A stretch of 64,000 nt of DNA from Moritella sp. Urea-trap-13 (GTDB taxonomy: Bacteria; Pseudomonadota; Gammaproteobacteria; Enterobacterales; Moritellaceae): assembly GCF_002836355.1 (NCBI RefSeq), contig NZ_PJCA01000040.1, forward strand, positions 124,001 to 188,000. Reading direction: 5' to 3'. The position numbers and the translations under genes are program-made. How positions within the stretch are numbered: position 1 is the first letter of the stretch; each line of letters begins with the position of its first letter. The notes beneath the pieces were generated by a model that was not told the DNA's origin, made no database searches, and saw only the letters and a program-made list of their open reading frames with translations. Below are positions 31,663-42,310 of the stretch, piece by piece.

Positions 31663-31703
31663 ATAAGTAGATAAGTAGATAAGTAGGTAAGCAGATAAAG
31701 TAG
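31663..31703 (+). repeat. 8-bp tandem array after rraA
   Basis: ATAAGTAG three times exactly, then GTAAGCAG and ATAAAGTAG. The flanks repeat TAGCTATCTATA twice (about 31634-31665). This is a simple-sequence region in the convergent gap between rraA and aceK. Confidence 0.8.
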
Positions 31704-31800
31704 ATAAACTGCCAGTAGGTAAATAGATAGGCAGCTTTAGTGGTAGAAAACTAACGCTACCTATCTAGCAACTCATTAATCCATTAATCTATTTATCGCG

Positions 31801-33525
31801 CTATACATCGCGAATAAAACGTCGTGCCCGACGATAAGGGAATACATCATTGTATTTACCGCGGCTAATATTATCTTGCAGTCCTTTCCAGTAGTTAGCA
31901 TCCAGCAAATCAGCATGATACTTCTTAAACAGCTTGTTAATTTCAGGTCGTGATAATAAGAAGGTTTCAAACTCTTCCGGAAAGACATCATTAGGTGCCA
32001 CGGCAAACCAAGGTTGCGCCATCATCATGTCTTCTGGATAGCGTGATTTGGGAATATAGCGGAAGTTCACCTCGTGCATATAAGAGATCTCATCATAATC
32101 GTAGAAAATCACCCGATTATGGCGGGTCACGCCAAAGTTTTTAAATAACATATCACCTGGGAAAATATCCGCGGCAGCGAGCTGTTTGATGGCATTGCCG
32201 TATTCATCAATGGCGTTATCCAGTTCTTGTTCATTGGCCTGTTCAAGATACATGTTTAGCGGGATCATCTTACGTTCAATATACAGATGCTTGATCACCA
32301 CTTTAGTGTTGGTCAGTTTGATGACTGACGGCGCGACAACTAATAACTCATCGAGCAATTCTTGACTGAAACGTTCTTTGGGAAAGGCAAAGTTTTTAAA
32401 TTGCTGGGTATCGGCCATACGACCAACACGATCGTGGGATTTTACGATCTGATACTTGGCTTTTACCGTGGCATGATCGATTTGCTTCGGCGGCGCAAAC
32501 TTATCTTTAATGATCTTAAATACCACATCATAAGAGGGCAGAGTGAATACGCTCATCACCATGCCTTTAATACCCGGGGCAATAATAAACTGATCGTCAG
32601 AGTTATCGAGGTGCTTTATATAGTGGCGAAATAGTTCGGTCTTTGCATGTTTTTGGCAACCAATCGCCGAGTAGATCTCAAAGTTAGTTTTATTTGGGAT
32701 CATCGGTTTTAAAAACTGCACTATGGCACCGGGTTCGGGTGCATAGACAAAGAAATAAGCGCGGGCAAAACCGAATAGAATACTGGTTTCTTCTTTTTCA
32801 AAAATGACTGTATCTAAATAGATCTCGTTTTCTTCGTTATTTAAAATCGGAAATACCAGTGGATACATTTGCCCATCAGCAAAGATCTTACCCATCAGGT
32901 AAGCGCCTTTGTTACGATAAAATACTTCATTAAGCATGTGCACTTCGATGTGTTTAGCATCGGTGAGTTGCTTCGGGGCATGTTGATTAAGGTAATCCAC
33001 TACATTTTCCAGATCGCGGTTTAAATTCTCCCAGCGCGCTGTAAAAGTATAACCCGTGATGATCTTGCGTAAGATCTCGGAAAAGTTGCCACCGCGAGTA
33101 TAGCTGCGATAAAAGTTATTTGGGTATGTTGGGTCACGCAAGCGATTGGCGTTGGTAATAAATAACTGGTCTTTGTAGATGTTGGTGTGTTTAAACACGC
33201 GGCGATAAACCGAATTAAAGAAGCTCTCGGCAATTTCAAAATTGGGGTAATGTTGTAATAGCGCTTCGTACTCGCATTTAATACTTTGTAGAAATGGCTG
33301 GTCGGCTTCTGTTTCGGCGGCGAGATCTTGCATTTGTTGCGCGGTTTTACCGACGTGGTAATCATACAGGCTGATACGTTTTTTGGCGGCGATTTGTACA
33401 CCATGCCAGTCGGCGTTTTCAAAACGTAATTTTGCCCCACGGGTGACTTCTAAAAAGCGGCTATAGAAAGCATCACACGACGCTAATATAGAACCGGCTA
33501 TTTGCGCTTCTAATACTTTTTCCAT
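31801..33525 (-). CDS. aceK: Isocitrate dehydrogenase kinase/phosphatase
   Basis: Phosphorylates or dephosphorylates isocitrate dehydrogenase to steer carbon into the glyoxylate bypass. The 574 residues compare with 578 in E. coli. Recognisable parts are the N-terminal regulatory region with LYDYHVGKT, the kinase ATP loop with APGIKGMVMSVFTLPSYDVVFK (about residues 317-338), and the catalytic part FKNFGVTRHNRVIFYDYDEI (about 460-480), plus the C-terminal YNDVFPYRRARRF. AAGGA precedes the ATG. It stands alone: aceB and aceA, its operon partners in enteric bacteria, are not nearby. Confidence 0.96.
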   Translation of the reverse strand: MEKVLEAQIAGSILASCDAFYSRFLEVTRGAKLRFENADWHGVQIAAKKRISLYDYHVGKTAQQMQDLAAETEADQPFLQSIKCEYEALLQHYPNFEIAESFFNSVYRRVFKHTNIYKDQLFITNANRLRDPTYPNNFYRSYTRGGNFSEILRKIITGYTFTARWENLNRDLENVVDYLNQHAPKQLTDAKHIEVHMLNEVFYRNKGAYLMGKIFADGQMYPLVFPILNNEENEIYLDTVIFEKEETSILFGFARAYFFVYAPEPGAIVQFLKPMIPNKTNFEIYSAIGCQKHAKTELFRHYIKHLDNSDDQFIIAPGIKGMVMSVFTLPSYDVVFKIIKDKFAPPKQIDHATVKAKYQIVKSHDRVGRMADTQQFKNFAFPKERFSQELLDELLVVAPSVIKLTNTKVVIKHLYIERKMIPLNMYLEQANEQELDNAIDEYGNAIKQLAAADIFPGDMLFKNFGVTRHNRVIFYDYDEISYMHEVNFRYIPKSRYPEDMMMAQPWFAVAPNDVFPEEFETFLLSRPEINKLFKKYHADLLDANYWKGLQDNISRGKYNDVFPYRRARRFIRDV

Positions 33526-33708
33526 ACAACAAATCCTTGTACTTAAGACATGTCACAATATGGCAATGTTTTTACATTATTTCAACATCTTTACACCTGT
33601 TTAGCGATGTAGAGTGAAACAACTAAATCTATTTTAAACTTGATTAACATCGCATTTTTTGATATTGCTATAGGTATTGAAATTATTAACAGATTAATTA
33701 AATATTTT

Positions 33709-33774
33709 ATGACTTATTGCTTAGCGTTCATTACCACCACCATTATTAACACTGTTATTACAACGGTGGGATGA
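33709..33774 (+). CDS. thrL: thr operon leader peptide
   Basis: A 21-residue frame (MTYCLAFITTTIINTV...) with seven Thr and four Ile codons, including three Thr codons in a row followed by two Ile. E. coli ThrL is also 21 residues and Thr/Ile-rich. It lies upstream of an intrinsic terminator and thrA. When charged tRNA-Thr or tRNA-Ile is scarce, the ribosome stalls here and the downstream terminator does not form. The ribosome site is weak or absent. The function follows from position and composition, not from sequence identity. Confidence 0.9.
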   Translation: MTYCLAFITTTIINTVITTVG

Positions 33775-33804
33775 TTCGTAGGGCTAAGACAGAAATAATG
33801 AAAA

Positions 33805-33835
33805 AGCCCGTTACCATTTAGGAACGGGCTTTTTT
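33805..33835 (+). terminator. Threonine operon attenuator
   Basis: Stem AGCCCGTT / AACGGGCT with a 10-base loop and six T residues, 30 bases after the thrL stop and 20 before thrA. An upstream GGGCT (33781-33785) can pair with AGCCC of the stem and so act as an antiterminator when the ribosome stalls in thrL. Confidence 0.9.
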
Positions 33836-33856
33836 GTATCAACAAGGGAGCAAAGG

Positions 33857-36316
33857 ATGCGAGTTTTAAAATTTGGTGGTACATCGTTAGCGAATGCTGA
33901 ACGATTTGCCTGTGCTGCAGATATCTCTGTGAGTAACATTGAACAATCACAGGTAGCATTGGTATTATCTGCACCAGCAAAAGTGACCAACAATTTGGTT
34001 GCCGCGGTGCAACAAACAGTTCGTGGCCTTGACGCGGAGTCTTCACTCGCAGAAATCGACGATATTTTTAGTGCGCTTATTGCAGGCTTGAAAACGCAGT
34101 ACGTTAATTTTAATGACGAATTAGCATTAACACAGGTAGCAACATCGTTAGCGACATTAAGAGAATACTTATACGGCGTTAAATTATTATCGCAATGCCC
34201 GGAAAATATTGAAGCAAAAATCTTATGCACAGGTGAAAAGCTCAGTATTGTGTGCATGGAACAATTGTTATTAGCACGCGGCTTTAAAGTTGAAGTGATC
34301 GTGCCACAAGACAAACTTGTTGGCCAAGGCAGCGTATTAGAAGCATCGGTAGATATTGATGCCTCACGTGCGCGTTTCGAACAAGAGCCAATTAAAACCG
34401 ACCACATTTATTTAATGCCTGGTTTCACTGCGGGCGACGAAGAGGGCAACACAGTTGTTCTTGGCCGTAATGGTTCAGATTATTCAGCGGCAGTATTAGC
34501 TGCATGTCTGTATGCGGACTGTTGTGAGATTTGGACCGACGTAGACGGTGTTTACGCCTGTGATCCACGCTTAGTTAAAGATGCCAAATTGCTTAAAACA
34601 TTAAGTTATCCAGAAGCAATGGAACTGTCTTATTTTGGCGCTAAAGTATTGCATCCAAAAACCATTGCCCCGATTGCTCAGCACCATATCCCTTGTTTGA
34701 TTAAGAATACTAAAAACCCTGAAGGCGAAGGCACCCTGATCGGCGGTTTGATGTCAAAAACCCAAGCCGAAGTTAAATCATTATCAGAGCTAAGCGGCAT
34801 GACCATGATTAACGTATCAGGTCCGGGCATGAAAGGTATGGTTGGCATGGCTGGCCGTATTTTTGAAACGGTATCACGTGCGGGTGTATCCATTGCCCTT
34901 ATCACTCAGTCATCTTCAGAATACAGCGTTAGCTTCTGTATCCACAGTTATGATGCCGGTAAAGCTAAGCTAGCATTGAATAGCGAATTTAAGCTAGAGA
35001 TCAGTAATCAGTTACTTGAGCCTATCGAGATGCGTGATGGTTTAGCTATTGTGTCACTGGTTGGTGACGGCATGCGTAAAGCCAATGGTATCGCGGCGCG
35101 TTTCTTTACCGCATTAGCCCAAGCATCGGTTAACCTTGTGGCGATTGCCCAGGGCTCGTCAGAACGCTCAATTTCTGCCGTTATTGATGAAAGCAAAGCC
35201 AACGAAGCCATTAAAGCATCGCACAATATCTTCTTTGGTAAGCAACAATACATCGACTTATTCTTATTAGGTTGTGGTGGTGTTGGCGCGGCATTAGTAG
35301 AGCAAATCAAACGTCAAAAAGCATTTTTAGCAGAACGTCAAATTGAGATCCGCGTATGTGGTATCGCCAATAGCCGTCAAATGTTATTAGACTCAGAAGG
35401 TTTGTCATTAACAAGCTGGGCTGATGATCTTGCTGGCAGCGATATTGAATTCTCATTAACGACGCTGGAAGACTTAGTTAAAAACAGTCATATCATTAAC
35501 CCTGTGATTGTGGACTGTACCAGTAATGATAATCTGGCGAGTCAGTATGTTGATTTCCTTGGCAGTGGTTTCCACGTAGTCGCGGCAAATAAGAAAGCCA
35601 ATACCATGAGCATGGATTATTACCACGAATTACGTTTAACCGCGTTGAAAACTCGTCGTCGTTTCTTATACGATACGAACGTTGGTGCTGGGTTACCGGT
35701 TATCGAAAACCTGCAGAACTTATTAAGTGCTGGCGATCAGTTAGAACGCTTTAACGGTATTTTATCGGGTTCTATGTCATACATCTTTGGTAAATTAGAT
35801 GAAGGCATGAGCTTCTCGCAAGCGACAGCACAAGCACGTGATAATGGTTTTACTGAACCGGATCCGCGTGAAGATTTAAGCGGCATGGATATCGCTCGTA
35901 AACTGTTAATTATTGCGCGTGAAGCGGGCATGGATTTAACCTTAGACCAAGTTGAAGTTGAAGAAGCAATCCCAGCTGGCTTTGATGCCACAGGGACTAA
36001 TGAAGAATTCATGGCTAACTTGCCAAAAGCAGATGCTTATTTTGCTGACTTACAAGCAACTGCAGCACAAGAAGGCAAAGTATTACGTTATATCGGTCAG
36101 ATTGAAGACGGTAAATGTAAAGTATCCATTGCCGCAGTGCCGGAATCTGATCCACTGAATAAAGTCAAAGATGGCGAGAATGCATTAGCGTTTTACAGCC
36201 GTTATTATCAACCAATTCCGATGGTATTACGTGGTTATGGTGCAGGTTCAGAAGTGACTGCAGCAGGCGTATTTGCCGATGTATTACGTACCCTTAACTG
36301 GAAGCAAGAGGTTTAG
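33857..36316 (+). CDS. thrA: Bifunctional aspartokinase I / homoserine dehydrogenase I
   Basis: First and third steps from aspartate to threonine, normally inhibited by threonine. The 819 residues equal E. coli ThrA within one residue. The N-terminal aspartokinase starts [16 protein letters not shown] and has [14 protein letters not shown] (about 203-216). Two ACT regulatory domains follow (about 315-460; [20 protein letters not shown]). The C-terminal homoserine dehydrogenase starts [17 protein letters not shown] (about 464) and has [10 protein letters not shown] and [18 protein letters not shown] precedes the ATG. It is first in thrABC, and thrB begins 2 bases after the stop. Confidence 0.98.
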   Translation: MRVLKFGGTSLANAERFACAADISVSNIEQSQVALVLSAPAKVTNNLVAAVQQTVRGLDAESSLAEIDDIFSALIAGLKTQYVNFNDELALTQVATSLATLREYLYGVKLLSQCPENIEAKILCTGEKLSIVCMEQLLLARGFKVEVIVPQDKLVGQGSVLEASVDIDASRARFEQEPIKTDHIYLMPGFTAGDEEGNTVVLGRNGSDYSAAVLAACLYADCCEIWTDVDGVYACDPRLVKDAKLLKTLSYPEAMELSYFGAKVLHPKTIAPIAQHHIPCLIKNTKNPEGEGTLIGGLMSKTQAEVKSLSELSGMTMINVSGPGMKGMVGMAGRIFETVSRAGVSIALITQSSSEYSVSFCIHSYDAGKAKLALNSEFKLEISNQLLEPIEMRDGLAIVSLVGDGMRKANGIAARFFTALAQASVNLVAIAQGSSERSISAVIDESKANEAIKASHNIFFGKQQYIDLFLLGCGGVGAALVEQIKRQKAFLAERQIEIRVCGIANSRQMLLDSEGLSLTSWADDLAGSDIEFSLTTLEDLVKNSHIINPVIVDCTSNDNLASQYVDFLGSGFHVVAANKKANTMSMDYYHELRLTALKTRRRFLYDTNVGAGLPVIENLQNLLSAGDQLERFNGILSGSMSYIFGKLDEGMSFSQATAQARDNGFTEPDPREDLSGMDIARKLLIIAREAGMDLTLDQVEVEEAIPAGFDATGTNEEFMANLPKADAYFADLQATAAQEGKVLRYIGQIEDGKCKVSIAAVPESDPLNKVKDGENALAFYSRYYQPIPMVLRGYGAGSEVTAAGVFADVLRTLNWKQEV

Positions 36317-36318
36317 TC

Positions 36319-37275
36319 ATGAGCATTGTTGTATTCGCACCGGCATCGGTAGCAAATGTAAGTGCAGGTTTTGATGCATTAGGTTTTCCGATTGCGCCGA
36401 TTGATGGCTCACTCATCGGCGATAAAGTATTCATTACCGATGCTGATTCGGCCTTTAGCTTAGTTTCTAGTGGTCGTTTTAAGCATAAACTGCCTGATGA
36501 TTACCGTGAAAACATCATTTATGATTGTTATCTTGGTTATGCTACAGCGTTAGAAAAACGTGGTTTAAAGATTAAAAATATCGCCATGGAGTTAGAAAAA
36601 AACTTACCGATTGGTAGTGGCTTAGGATCAAGTGCAGCGTCAATTGTTGCTGGCCTAGAAGCGCTGAATGTATTTCATGATAACACCCTAGATGAACACG
36701 AAATGGTGTTATTAATGGGTGAACTGGAAGGCAAAATCAGTGGTAGCGTGCATTATGATAATGTCGCGCCTTGTGCTTTAGGTGGCATGCAATTAATGCT
36801 GGGCGAGAATGGGGTGGTTAGTCAATCTGTGCCTTGTTTCGATGAATGGTATTGGGTTGTAGCTTATCCAGGTATTAGTATTTCAACGGCTGCTGCGCGT
36901 GACATTTTACCGACTGAATACAGCCGTGGTGATTGTTTAACGTATGGCCGCCACTTAGCGGGCTTTATCCACGCCTGTTATAGCAAACAACAAGATCTAG
37001 CCGCGGCGATGTTAAAAGATGTGATTGCGGAACCGTATCGTTCACAGCTTATTCCTAAATTTGATGAAGTGCGTGACTATGCTAAAGAACTGGGCGCGTT
37101 AGCAACTGGTATCTCAGGCTCAGGACCAACGGTATTTAACGTGATGACTGACTTAGCACAAGCTGAAAAATTAAAAGTGTGGTTAGACGCTAACTTTATC
37201 CAAAACGGTGATGGTTTTACCCACATCTGTAAACTGGATAAACAGGGCGCACGTGTCGTCGGTAGTGAATTGTAA
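36319..37275 (+). CDS. thrB: Homoserine kinase
   Basis: GHMP-family kinase that makes O-phosphohomoserine. The 318 residues compare with 310 in E. coli. Family motifs are [18 protein letters not shown] at the start, the ATP loop [21 protein letters not shown] (about residues 96-116) and the C-terminal [12 protein letters not shown]. Tight spacing to thrA (2 bases) with GAGG inside the thrA end suggests coupled translation. Confidence 0.97.
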   Translation: MSIVVFAPASVANVSAGFDALGFPIAPIDGSLIGDKVFITDADSAFSLVSSGRFKHKLPDDYRENIIYDCYLGYATALEKRGLKIKNIAMELEKNLPIGSGLGSSAASIVAGLEALNVFHDNTLDEHEMVLLMGELEGKISGSVHYDNVAPCALGGMQLMLGENGVVSQSVPCFDEWYWVVAYPGISISTAAARDILPTEYSRGDCLTYGRHLAGFIHACYSKQQDLAAAMLKDVIAEPYRSQLIPKFDEVRDYAKELGALATGISGSGPTVFNVMTDLAQAEKLKVWLDANFIQNGDGFTHICKLDKQGARVVGSEL

Positions 37276-37327
37276 TAAGCCGTTAAAAGTTAGCTTACAA
37301 AAATAATGTTTTAGGGAATGAACAACA

Positions 37328-38617
37328 ATGAAATTATATAGTATTAAAGATCACGCAGAGACGGTCAGCTTTTCACAAGCAGTAAAACAAGGCATGGGTA
37401 AAAACCAAGGTTTGTTCTTTCCGAGCGAAATCAACCCAATTGACGATATTGATGCATTACTAGAGATGAACCTAGTAGACCGTAGTCGTGTTATTTTACA
37501 ATCTTTGATTGGTGATGAATTTAGCCAACAAGAATTACATGACATTGTTGAAGGTGCGTTTAACTTCCCCGCGCCAGTCACCAAGATCAGCGATAAAATC
37601 AGCGCGCTAGAATTATTCCACGGTCCTACACTGGCATTTAAAGACTTTGGCGGTCGCTTCATGGCGCAATGTCTATCTCGTCTCAGTGCTGATAAAAAAG
37701 GGCGCGGCGAGAAAATTACCATCCTAACTGCAACATCAGGTGATACTGGCGCTGCGGTTGCACATGCTTTCTACGGTATTGAAAATATCGAAGTAGTGGT
37801 GATGTATCCAAAAGGTAAGATCAGTTTCTTACAAGAACAAATGTTCTGTACCCTTGGTGGCAACATTCGCACTATCGCAGTTGACGGTGATTTTGATGCT
37901 TGTCAGGCATTAATGAAGCGCTCTTTTGATGATGCAGAGCTGCGCCAAGCAATTGGCCTTAACTCGGCGAACTCGATTAATATTAGCCGCTTGATGGCGC
38001 AGATCTGTTATTACTTTGAAGCATTCGCGCAACTGCCAAAAGCACAACGTGCTCAAACAGTGGTATCTGTGCCAAGTGGTAACTTCGGTAACCTAACTGC
38101 AGGCTTACTTGCTAAAACATTAGGCCTACCGGTTAAGCGCTTTATTGCCGCAACGAATATCAATGATACTGTGCCGCGTTATTTACAAAGCGGTGAGTGG
38201 GATCCAAAAGCTACGCAAGCAACTTTATCTAATGCCATGGATGTGAGCGTGCCAAGCAACTGGCCACGTATCGAAGAACTCGCGCGTGTTAAAGGTTGGG
38301 ACTTATCTGAATTAGCATCAGATTTCTTGTCTGATGAAGACACTAAACAAGCCGTCGCAGCGTTAGATGCACAAGGTTACTTATGTGAACCGCATGGCGC
38401 GATTGCTTATGACCGTCTAGCGGCGCAATTAAGCGAAGATGAATTCGGGTTATTCTTATGTACAGCGCACCCTGCGAAGTTTAAAGAATCAGTGGAAGAC
38501 ATCCTTGGTCGTGATATTGGTTTACCACAAGAACTTGCTGATTGTGCAGACAAGCCAAACTTATCGGTTGATATGGCAAATGATTTTTCCGCATTACGTG
38601 CATTTTTAATGGCGTAG
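37328..38617 (+). CDS. thrC: Threonine synthase
   Basis: PLP enzyme that converts O-phosphohomoserine to threonine. The 429 residues compare with 428 in E. coli. The PLP lysine lies in HGPTLAFKDFGGRFMAQ (about residue 107), followed by TATSGDTGAAVAHAFYG and VSVPSGNFGNLTAG. AGGGA precedes the ATG. Last gene of thrLABC; a long stem-loop terminator follows. Confidence 0.97.
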   Translation: MKLYSIKDHAETVSFSQAVKQGMGKNQGLFFPSEINPIDDIDALLEMNLVDRSRVILQSLIGDEFSQQELHDIVEGAFNFPAPVTKISDKISALELFHGPTLAFKDFGGRFMAQCLSRLSADKKGRGEKITILTATSGDTGAAVAHAFYGIENIEVVVMYPKGKISFLQEQMFCTLGGNIRTIAVDGDFDACQALMKRSFDDAELRQAIGLNSANSINISRLMAQICYYFEAFAQLPKAQRAQTVVSVPSGNFGNLTAGLLAKTLGLPVKRFIAATNINDTVPRYLQSGEWDPKATQATLSNAMDVSVPSNWPRIEELARVKGWDLSELASDFLSDEDTKQAVAALDAQGYLCEPHGAIAYDRLAAQLSEDEFGLFLCTAHPAKFKESVEDILGRDIGLPQELADCADKPNLSVDMANDFSALRAFLMA

Positions 38618-38652
38618 TCTAGCCTTAATAACGGGCTCTCACATTTTGTGAG

Positions 38653-38705
38653 CATACCTTGTTGTTATGTCTTTATAGATGACATGACCGCAAGGTATTT
38701 TTTTG
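38653..38705 (+). terminator. Terminator of the thr operon
   Basis: ATACCTTG pairs with CAAGGTAT around an inner ATGTC / GACAT hairpin, ending in seven T residues. A separate small hairpin CTCACA-TTT-TGTGAG lies just before it (38638-38652). Confidence 0.85.
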
Positions 38706-38876
38706 TCTTCATTTTAGTTACTAAGCTGATTATTAAGGCTTAAACGCTAAATTTAGTTAACGAAATGTTATTTCAGCCCTGCAACACCAGCAATTATCGC
38801 TTGAATATCTTTGATAACAGGGGTAGCGTTGCTCATTCGCACTAAAATAGTCACTTCGATTTAAAATAAGGCATTT

Positions 38877-39743
38877 ATGGGTAAGGTATTAAAAGATCTG
38901 CTTGGACAGTTAACGTTAGAAACCATTGAAGAAGGGATTTATCGTGGTCAAAGTCAAGATTTAGGATTTGGCGCAGTATTTGGCGGCCAAGTGATGGGAC
39001 AAGCATTATCGGCAGCAAAAGAAACCGTTTCAGCCGATCGTAAGGTGCATTCGTTTCATTCTTATTTCCTGCGTGCTGGTGATGTTAACAAACCGATTAT
39101 TTATGAAGTTGAAAAAATTCGCGATGGCGGTTCAATTACCACACGTCGTATTCGTGCCATCCAAAATGGTAAAGCTATTTTTTATATGACGGCGTCTTAT
39201 CAGATTGAGCGTGAAGGTTACGACCATCAAGATGTGATGCCGGATGTGCCACCACCGGAAGACCTGCTTTCAGAACAAGACCATGTGTTATCCCTGCGTG
39301 ATGAGTTACCGGATGATATCTGCGCCAAATTTGTGTGTGAAAGACCGATTGAAATGCGCCCAGTACATTACTTGGATCCGCTTAATGAAGAGAAGTCTGC
39401 ACCAGAGCGTTACATTTGGTTTAAAGCCAATGGTCAAATGCCCGATGATGCGCGTATTCATAAATATTTATTAGCTTACGCTTCTGATTTCTGTTTCTTA
39501 CCGACGGCCTTACAACCACACGGTAAAGGTTTCATGAGTCCGAATATGCAAGTGGTTACCATAGATCATTCAATGTGGTTCCACCGCGATTTCCGTCTCG
39601 ATGATTGGTTATTATATGCGGTTGATAGCTCGAGTGCCTCAGGTACGCGTGGCTTAGTGCGCGGTCGTTTCTTTACGCGTGACGGCAAAATGGTAGCAAC
39701 CACTATGCAAGAAGGGTTAATTCGTAACCGAGAGATCGCTTAA
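38877..39743 (+). CDS. tesB: Acyl-CoA thioesterase II
   Basis: Cytoplasmic double-hotdog thioesterase acting on medium and long acyl-CoAs. The 288 residues compare with 286 in E. coli. Visible are LEEGIYRGQSQDLG-like start (EEGIYRGQSQDLGFGAVFGG), HSFHSYFLRAGD, GGSITTRRIRAIQNGKAIF, and the second hotdog with YASDFCFLPTAL (catalytic Asp) and MWFHRDFRLDDWLLYAVDSSSASGTRG-type sequence. AAGG precedes the ATG. It is a single gene between thrC and epd. Confidence 0.95.
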   Translation: MGKVLKDLLGQLTLETIEEGIYRGQSQDLGFGAVFGGQVMGQALSAAKETVSADRKVHSFHSYFLRAGDVNKPIIYEVEKIRDGGSITTRRIRAIQNGKAIFYMTASYQIEREGYDHQDVMPDVPPPEDLLSEQDHVLSLRDELPDDICAKFVCERPIEMRPVHYLDPLNEEKSAPERYIWFKANGQMPDDARIHKYLLAYASDFCFLPTALQPHGKGFMSPNMQVVTIDHSMWFHRDFRLDDWLLYAVDSSSASGTRGLVRGRFFTRDGKMVATTMQEGLIRNREIA

Positions 39744-39936
39744 TTACGTACTTAATTACCTAATAGTATAAAATTTCGGTCTAAAAGGCCGAAATGTTGT
39801 TTTATTACGAAAATTTGTGGGCGGGATCATGCTTTCCCGAAATTTATATACATTTCCTATCCCAGCATATTCGCTTATGCCTAAATTTAATCTACAATGA
39901 AGTTCGTTTTTTGTTATTAGGTATTCAACCCCGATT

Positions 39937-40965
39937 ATGTCAATTAGAGTTGCGATTAATGGTTACGGACGAATTGGACGCAGTGTTGTCCGAGCGTTGT
40001 ATGAAAGTAACCGTCAGGACGAAATTAAGATCGTTGTGATCAACGAACTCGCCGATCCTGAAGCGATAGTACATTTAACTCAATATGACTCAACGCATGG
40101 GCGTTTTCCTTTCTCAGTGCAGCTGGGCGATAACATTCTACAAATCGAAAATGATTGTATTCATTTAGTCCGTCATCCTGAACTTGCTGACTTACCTTGG
40201 CAGGAACATGATATTGATATCGTACTCGATTGTACCGGTATTTTTGGCACTAAAGCAGACGCTGAAGCACACATTGCAGCCGGCGCTAAAAAGGTTATTT
40301 TTTCCCATCCAGCCAGTTCGGATGTTGATGCCACGGTTGTATTTGGCGTTAATCATCAGCAATTGACCGGCGATGAAACATTTATCTCTGGTGCATCTTG
40401 TACAACTAACTGCATGGTGCCAGTGATTAATACGCTCGACGCAGCGTTTGATATTAAATGTGGCACGATCACCACTATCCATTCCGCGATGAATGATCAA
40501 CCTGTTATTGATTCTTATCATTCTGATTTGCGCCGCACACGTGCAGCAAGTCATTCTATTATTCCGGTTGATACAAAATTAGCGGCGGGTATTGAACGTA
40601 TCTTGCCTAAATTTGCCAATAAATTCGAAGCGATTGCAGTGCGCGTTCCAACCTTGAACGTAACGGCGATGGACTTGAGTATTACGGTAAGCAAAAATGT
40701 CACTATCGAAGATATTAACAATTGCTTACACGCGGCAGCAGAAACTGAATTAAAAGGCATCTTGGGTTATACCGAGGCACCGTTAGTATCGATAGACTTC
40801 AACCATGACCCACGCTCTAGCATCATTGATGGCACTCAAACTCGAGTCAGCGATGGTCACTTGGTTAAATTGTTAGCTTGGTGCGATAACGAATGGGGCT
40901 TTGCTAACCGTTTACTTGATACAACGTATTACATCGCTACATTAGCGAAGAATAACGTCAAATAA
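39937..40965 (+). CDS. epd: D-erythrose-4-phosphate dehydrogenase
   Basis: Oxidises erythrose 4-phosphate to 4-phosphoerythronate, the entry to pyridoxal phosphate synthesis. The 342 residues are GAPDH-like: NAD motif [17 protein letters not shown] at the start, catalytic Cys in [14 protein letters not shown] (about 155) and [14 protein letters not shown] at the end. Assignment to Epd and not GapA rests on STHGRFPF and its place before pgk-fbaA, as in E. coli. No strong ribosome site is seen before the ATG. Confidence 0.93.
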   Translation: MSIRVAINGYGRIGRSVVRALYESNRQDEIKIVVINELADPEAIVHLTQYDSTHGRFPFSVQLGDNILQIENDCIHLVRHPELADLPWQEHDIDIVLDCTGIFGTKADAEAHIAAGAKKVIFSHPASSDVDATVVFGVNHQQLTGDETFISGASCTTNCMVPVINTLDAAFDIKCGTITTIHSAMNDQPVIDSYHSDLRRTRAASHSIIPVDTKLAAGIERILPKFANKFEAIAVRVPTLNVTAMDLSITVSKNVTIEDINNCLHAAAETELKGILGYTEAPLVSIDFNHDPRSSIIDGTQTRVSDGHLVKLLAWCDNEWGFANRLLDTTYYIATLAKNNVK

Positions 40966-41013
40966 ATCGAATTCAAATAAATTTTATAAAATTGATATTT
41001 TAAGGATTGAACG

Positions 41014-42180
41014 ATGAATATTATTAAAATGGCAGATCTTGATCTTGCAGGTCAACGTGTATTAATTCGTGCTGATTTAAACGTACCAGTTAAAAATGGC
41101 AAAGTAACATCTGACGCGCGTATCCGTGCTTCATTACCAACAATCAAACTTGCACTAGCTGCTGGCGCAAAAGTGATGGTTACATCACACCTTGGTCGTC
41201 CAACTGAAGGTGAATTCGCACAAGAGTTCTCACTAGAGCCAGTTGTAAACTACCTTAAAGAAGCGTTAGAAAATAACGTTGTACTAGCAAGTGATTACCT
41301 AGACGGTTTAGAACTAAACGCAGGTGAATTAGTTGTACTAGAAAACGTGCGCTTTAATAAAGGCGAAAAGAAAAACGAAGAAGGTCTATCAAAAGCATAC
41401 GCAGCATTATGTGACGTATTCGTAATGGATGCATTTGGTACGGCTCACCGTGCACAAGCATCTACACACGGTGTGGGCATGTTTGCTCCTATCGCTTGTG
41501 CTGGTCCACTACTAAGTGCTGAACTTGAAGCACTAGGCAAAGCAATGGACAAGCCTGCTCGTCCAATGCTAGCGATTGTTGGTGGTTCTAAAGTATCGAC
41601 TAAACTAACAGTGTTAGATTCATTATCAACTATTGCTGATCAGTTAGTAGTTGGTGGCGGTATCGCGAATACATTCATCGCAGCACAAGGCCACAACGTT
41701 GGTAAATCACTGTGTGAACATGATCTTGTTGATACAGCAAAAGCATTAATGGCGAAATGTGAAATCCCAGTAGCAACTGACGTATTAGTAGCAACTGAAT
41801 TTTCAGAAACAGCTGAAGCAACATTGAAAGCAGCATCAGACGTAAACGATGACGAGATGATCTTCGATTTAGGTCCAGAATCTGCAAACAAACTTGCTGA
41901 AATGATTAAAGAAGCTAAAACAATTATCTGGAATGGTCCAGTTGGCGTATTTGAATTCGCTAACTTTTCACAAGGTACAGAAATCATTGGCCGCGCAATT
42001 GCAGAAAGTGATGCTTTCTCTATCGCTGGTGGCGGTGACACATTAGCAGCTATCGACCAATTTGGTCTAACTGACGGTATCTCTTATATCTCTACAGGTG
42101 GCGGCGCGTTCCTTGAGTTTGTAGAAGGTAAAGTATTACCAGCAGTAGCTATGTTAGAAGAACGTGCTAAAAACGCGTAA
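41014..42180 (+). CDS. pgk: Phosphoglycerate kinase
   Basis: Glycolytic and gluconeogenic kinase between 1,3-bisphosphoglycerate and 3-phosphoglycerate. The 388 residues match E. coli (387). Motifs are [20 protein letters not shown] near the N-terminus, [17 protein letters not shown]-type [27 protein letters not shown] (about 190) and the C-terminal nucleotide loop [17 protein letters not shown] precedes the ATG. It is 48 bases after epd. Codon use is strongly biased, as expected for a highly expressed gene. Confidence 0.98.
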   Translation: MNIIKMADLDLAGQRVLIRADLNVPVKNGKVTSDARIRASLPTIKLALAAGAKVMVTSHLGRPTEGEFAQEFSLEPVVNYLKEALENNVVLASDYLDGLELNAGELVVLENVRFNKGEKKNEEGLSKAYAALCDVFVMDAFGTAHRAQASTHGVGMFAPIACAGPLLSAELEALGKAMDKPARPMLAIVGGSKVSTKLTVLDSLSTIADQLVVGGGIANTFIAAQGHNVGKSLCEHDLVDTAKALMAKCEIPVATDVLVATEFSETAEATLKAASDVNDDEMIFDLGPESANKLAEMIKEAKTIIWNGPVGVFEFANFSQGTEIIGRAIAESDAFSIAGGGDTLAAIDQFGLTDGISYISTGGGAFLEFVEGKVLPAVAMLEERAKNA

Positions 42181-42310
42181 CTAACAATGAGTAAAAAGAA
42201 ATAATAACTAATCGTTGTTTTGCTGTCACGGGTTGTGATGGCAAGAAATATTTTAAAAATTTGTGCTGAATGATTCAGTACTTAAATATATAAACAATAA
42301 GGCTAATATT

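Larger units (their letters stand above)
33526..33856 (+). other. Divergent aceK/thr leader region
   Basis: This 331-base gap between divergent aceK and thrA holds the thr leader peptide gene (33709-33774) and attenuator (33805-33835). The left half is AT-rich promoter DNA for both genes. A possible -35 (TTGATA, 33659) lies upstream of thrL, but the -10 is not clear. Confidence 0.7.

Noticed and set aside
33714-34046. Minus-strand frame across the thr leader and thrA start
   Set aside because: Overlaps thrL, the attenuator and thrA; composition is typical of an antisense shadow.
39794-40039. 81-codon frame before and inside epd
   Set aside because: Mostly upstream DNA and an out-of-frame reading of the epd start; no ribosome site or family.
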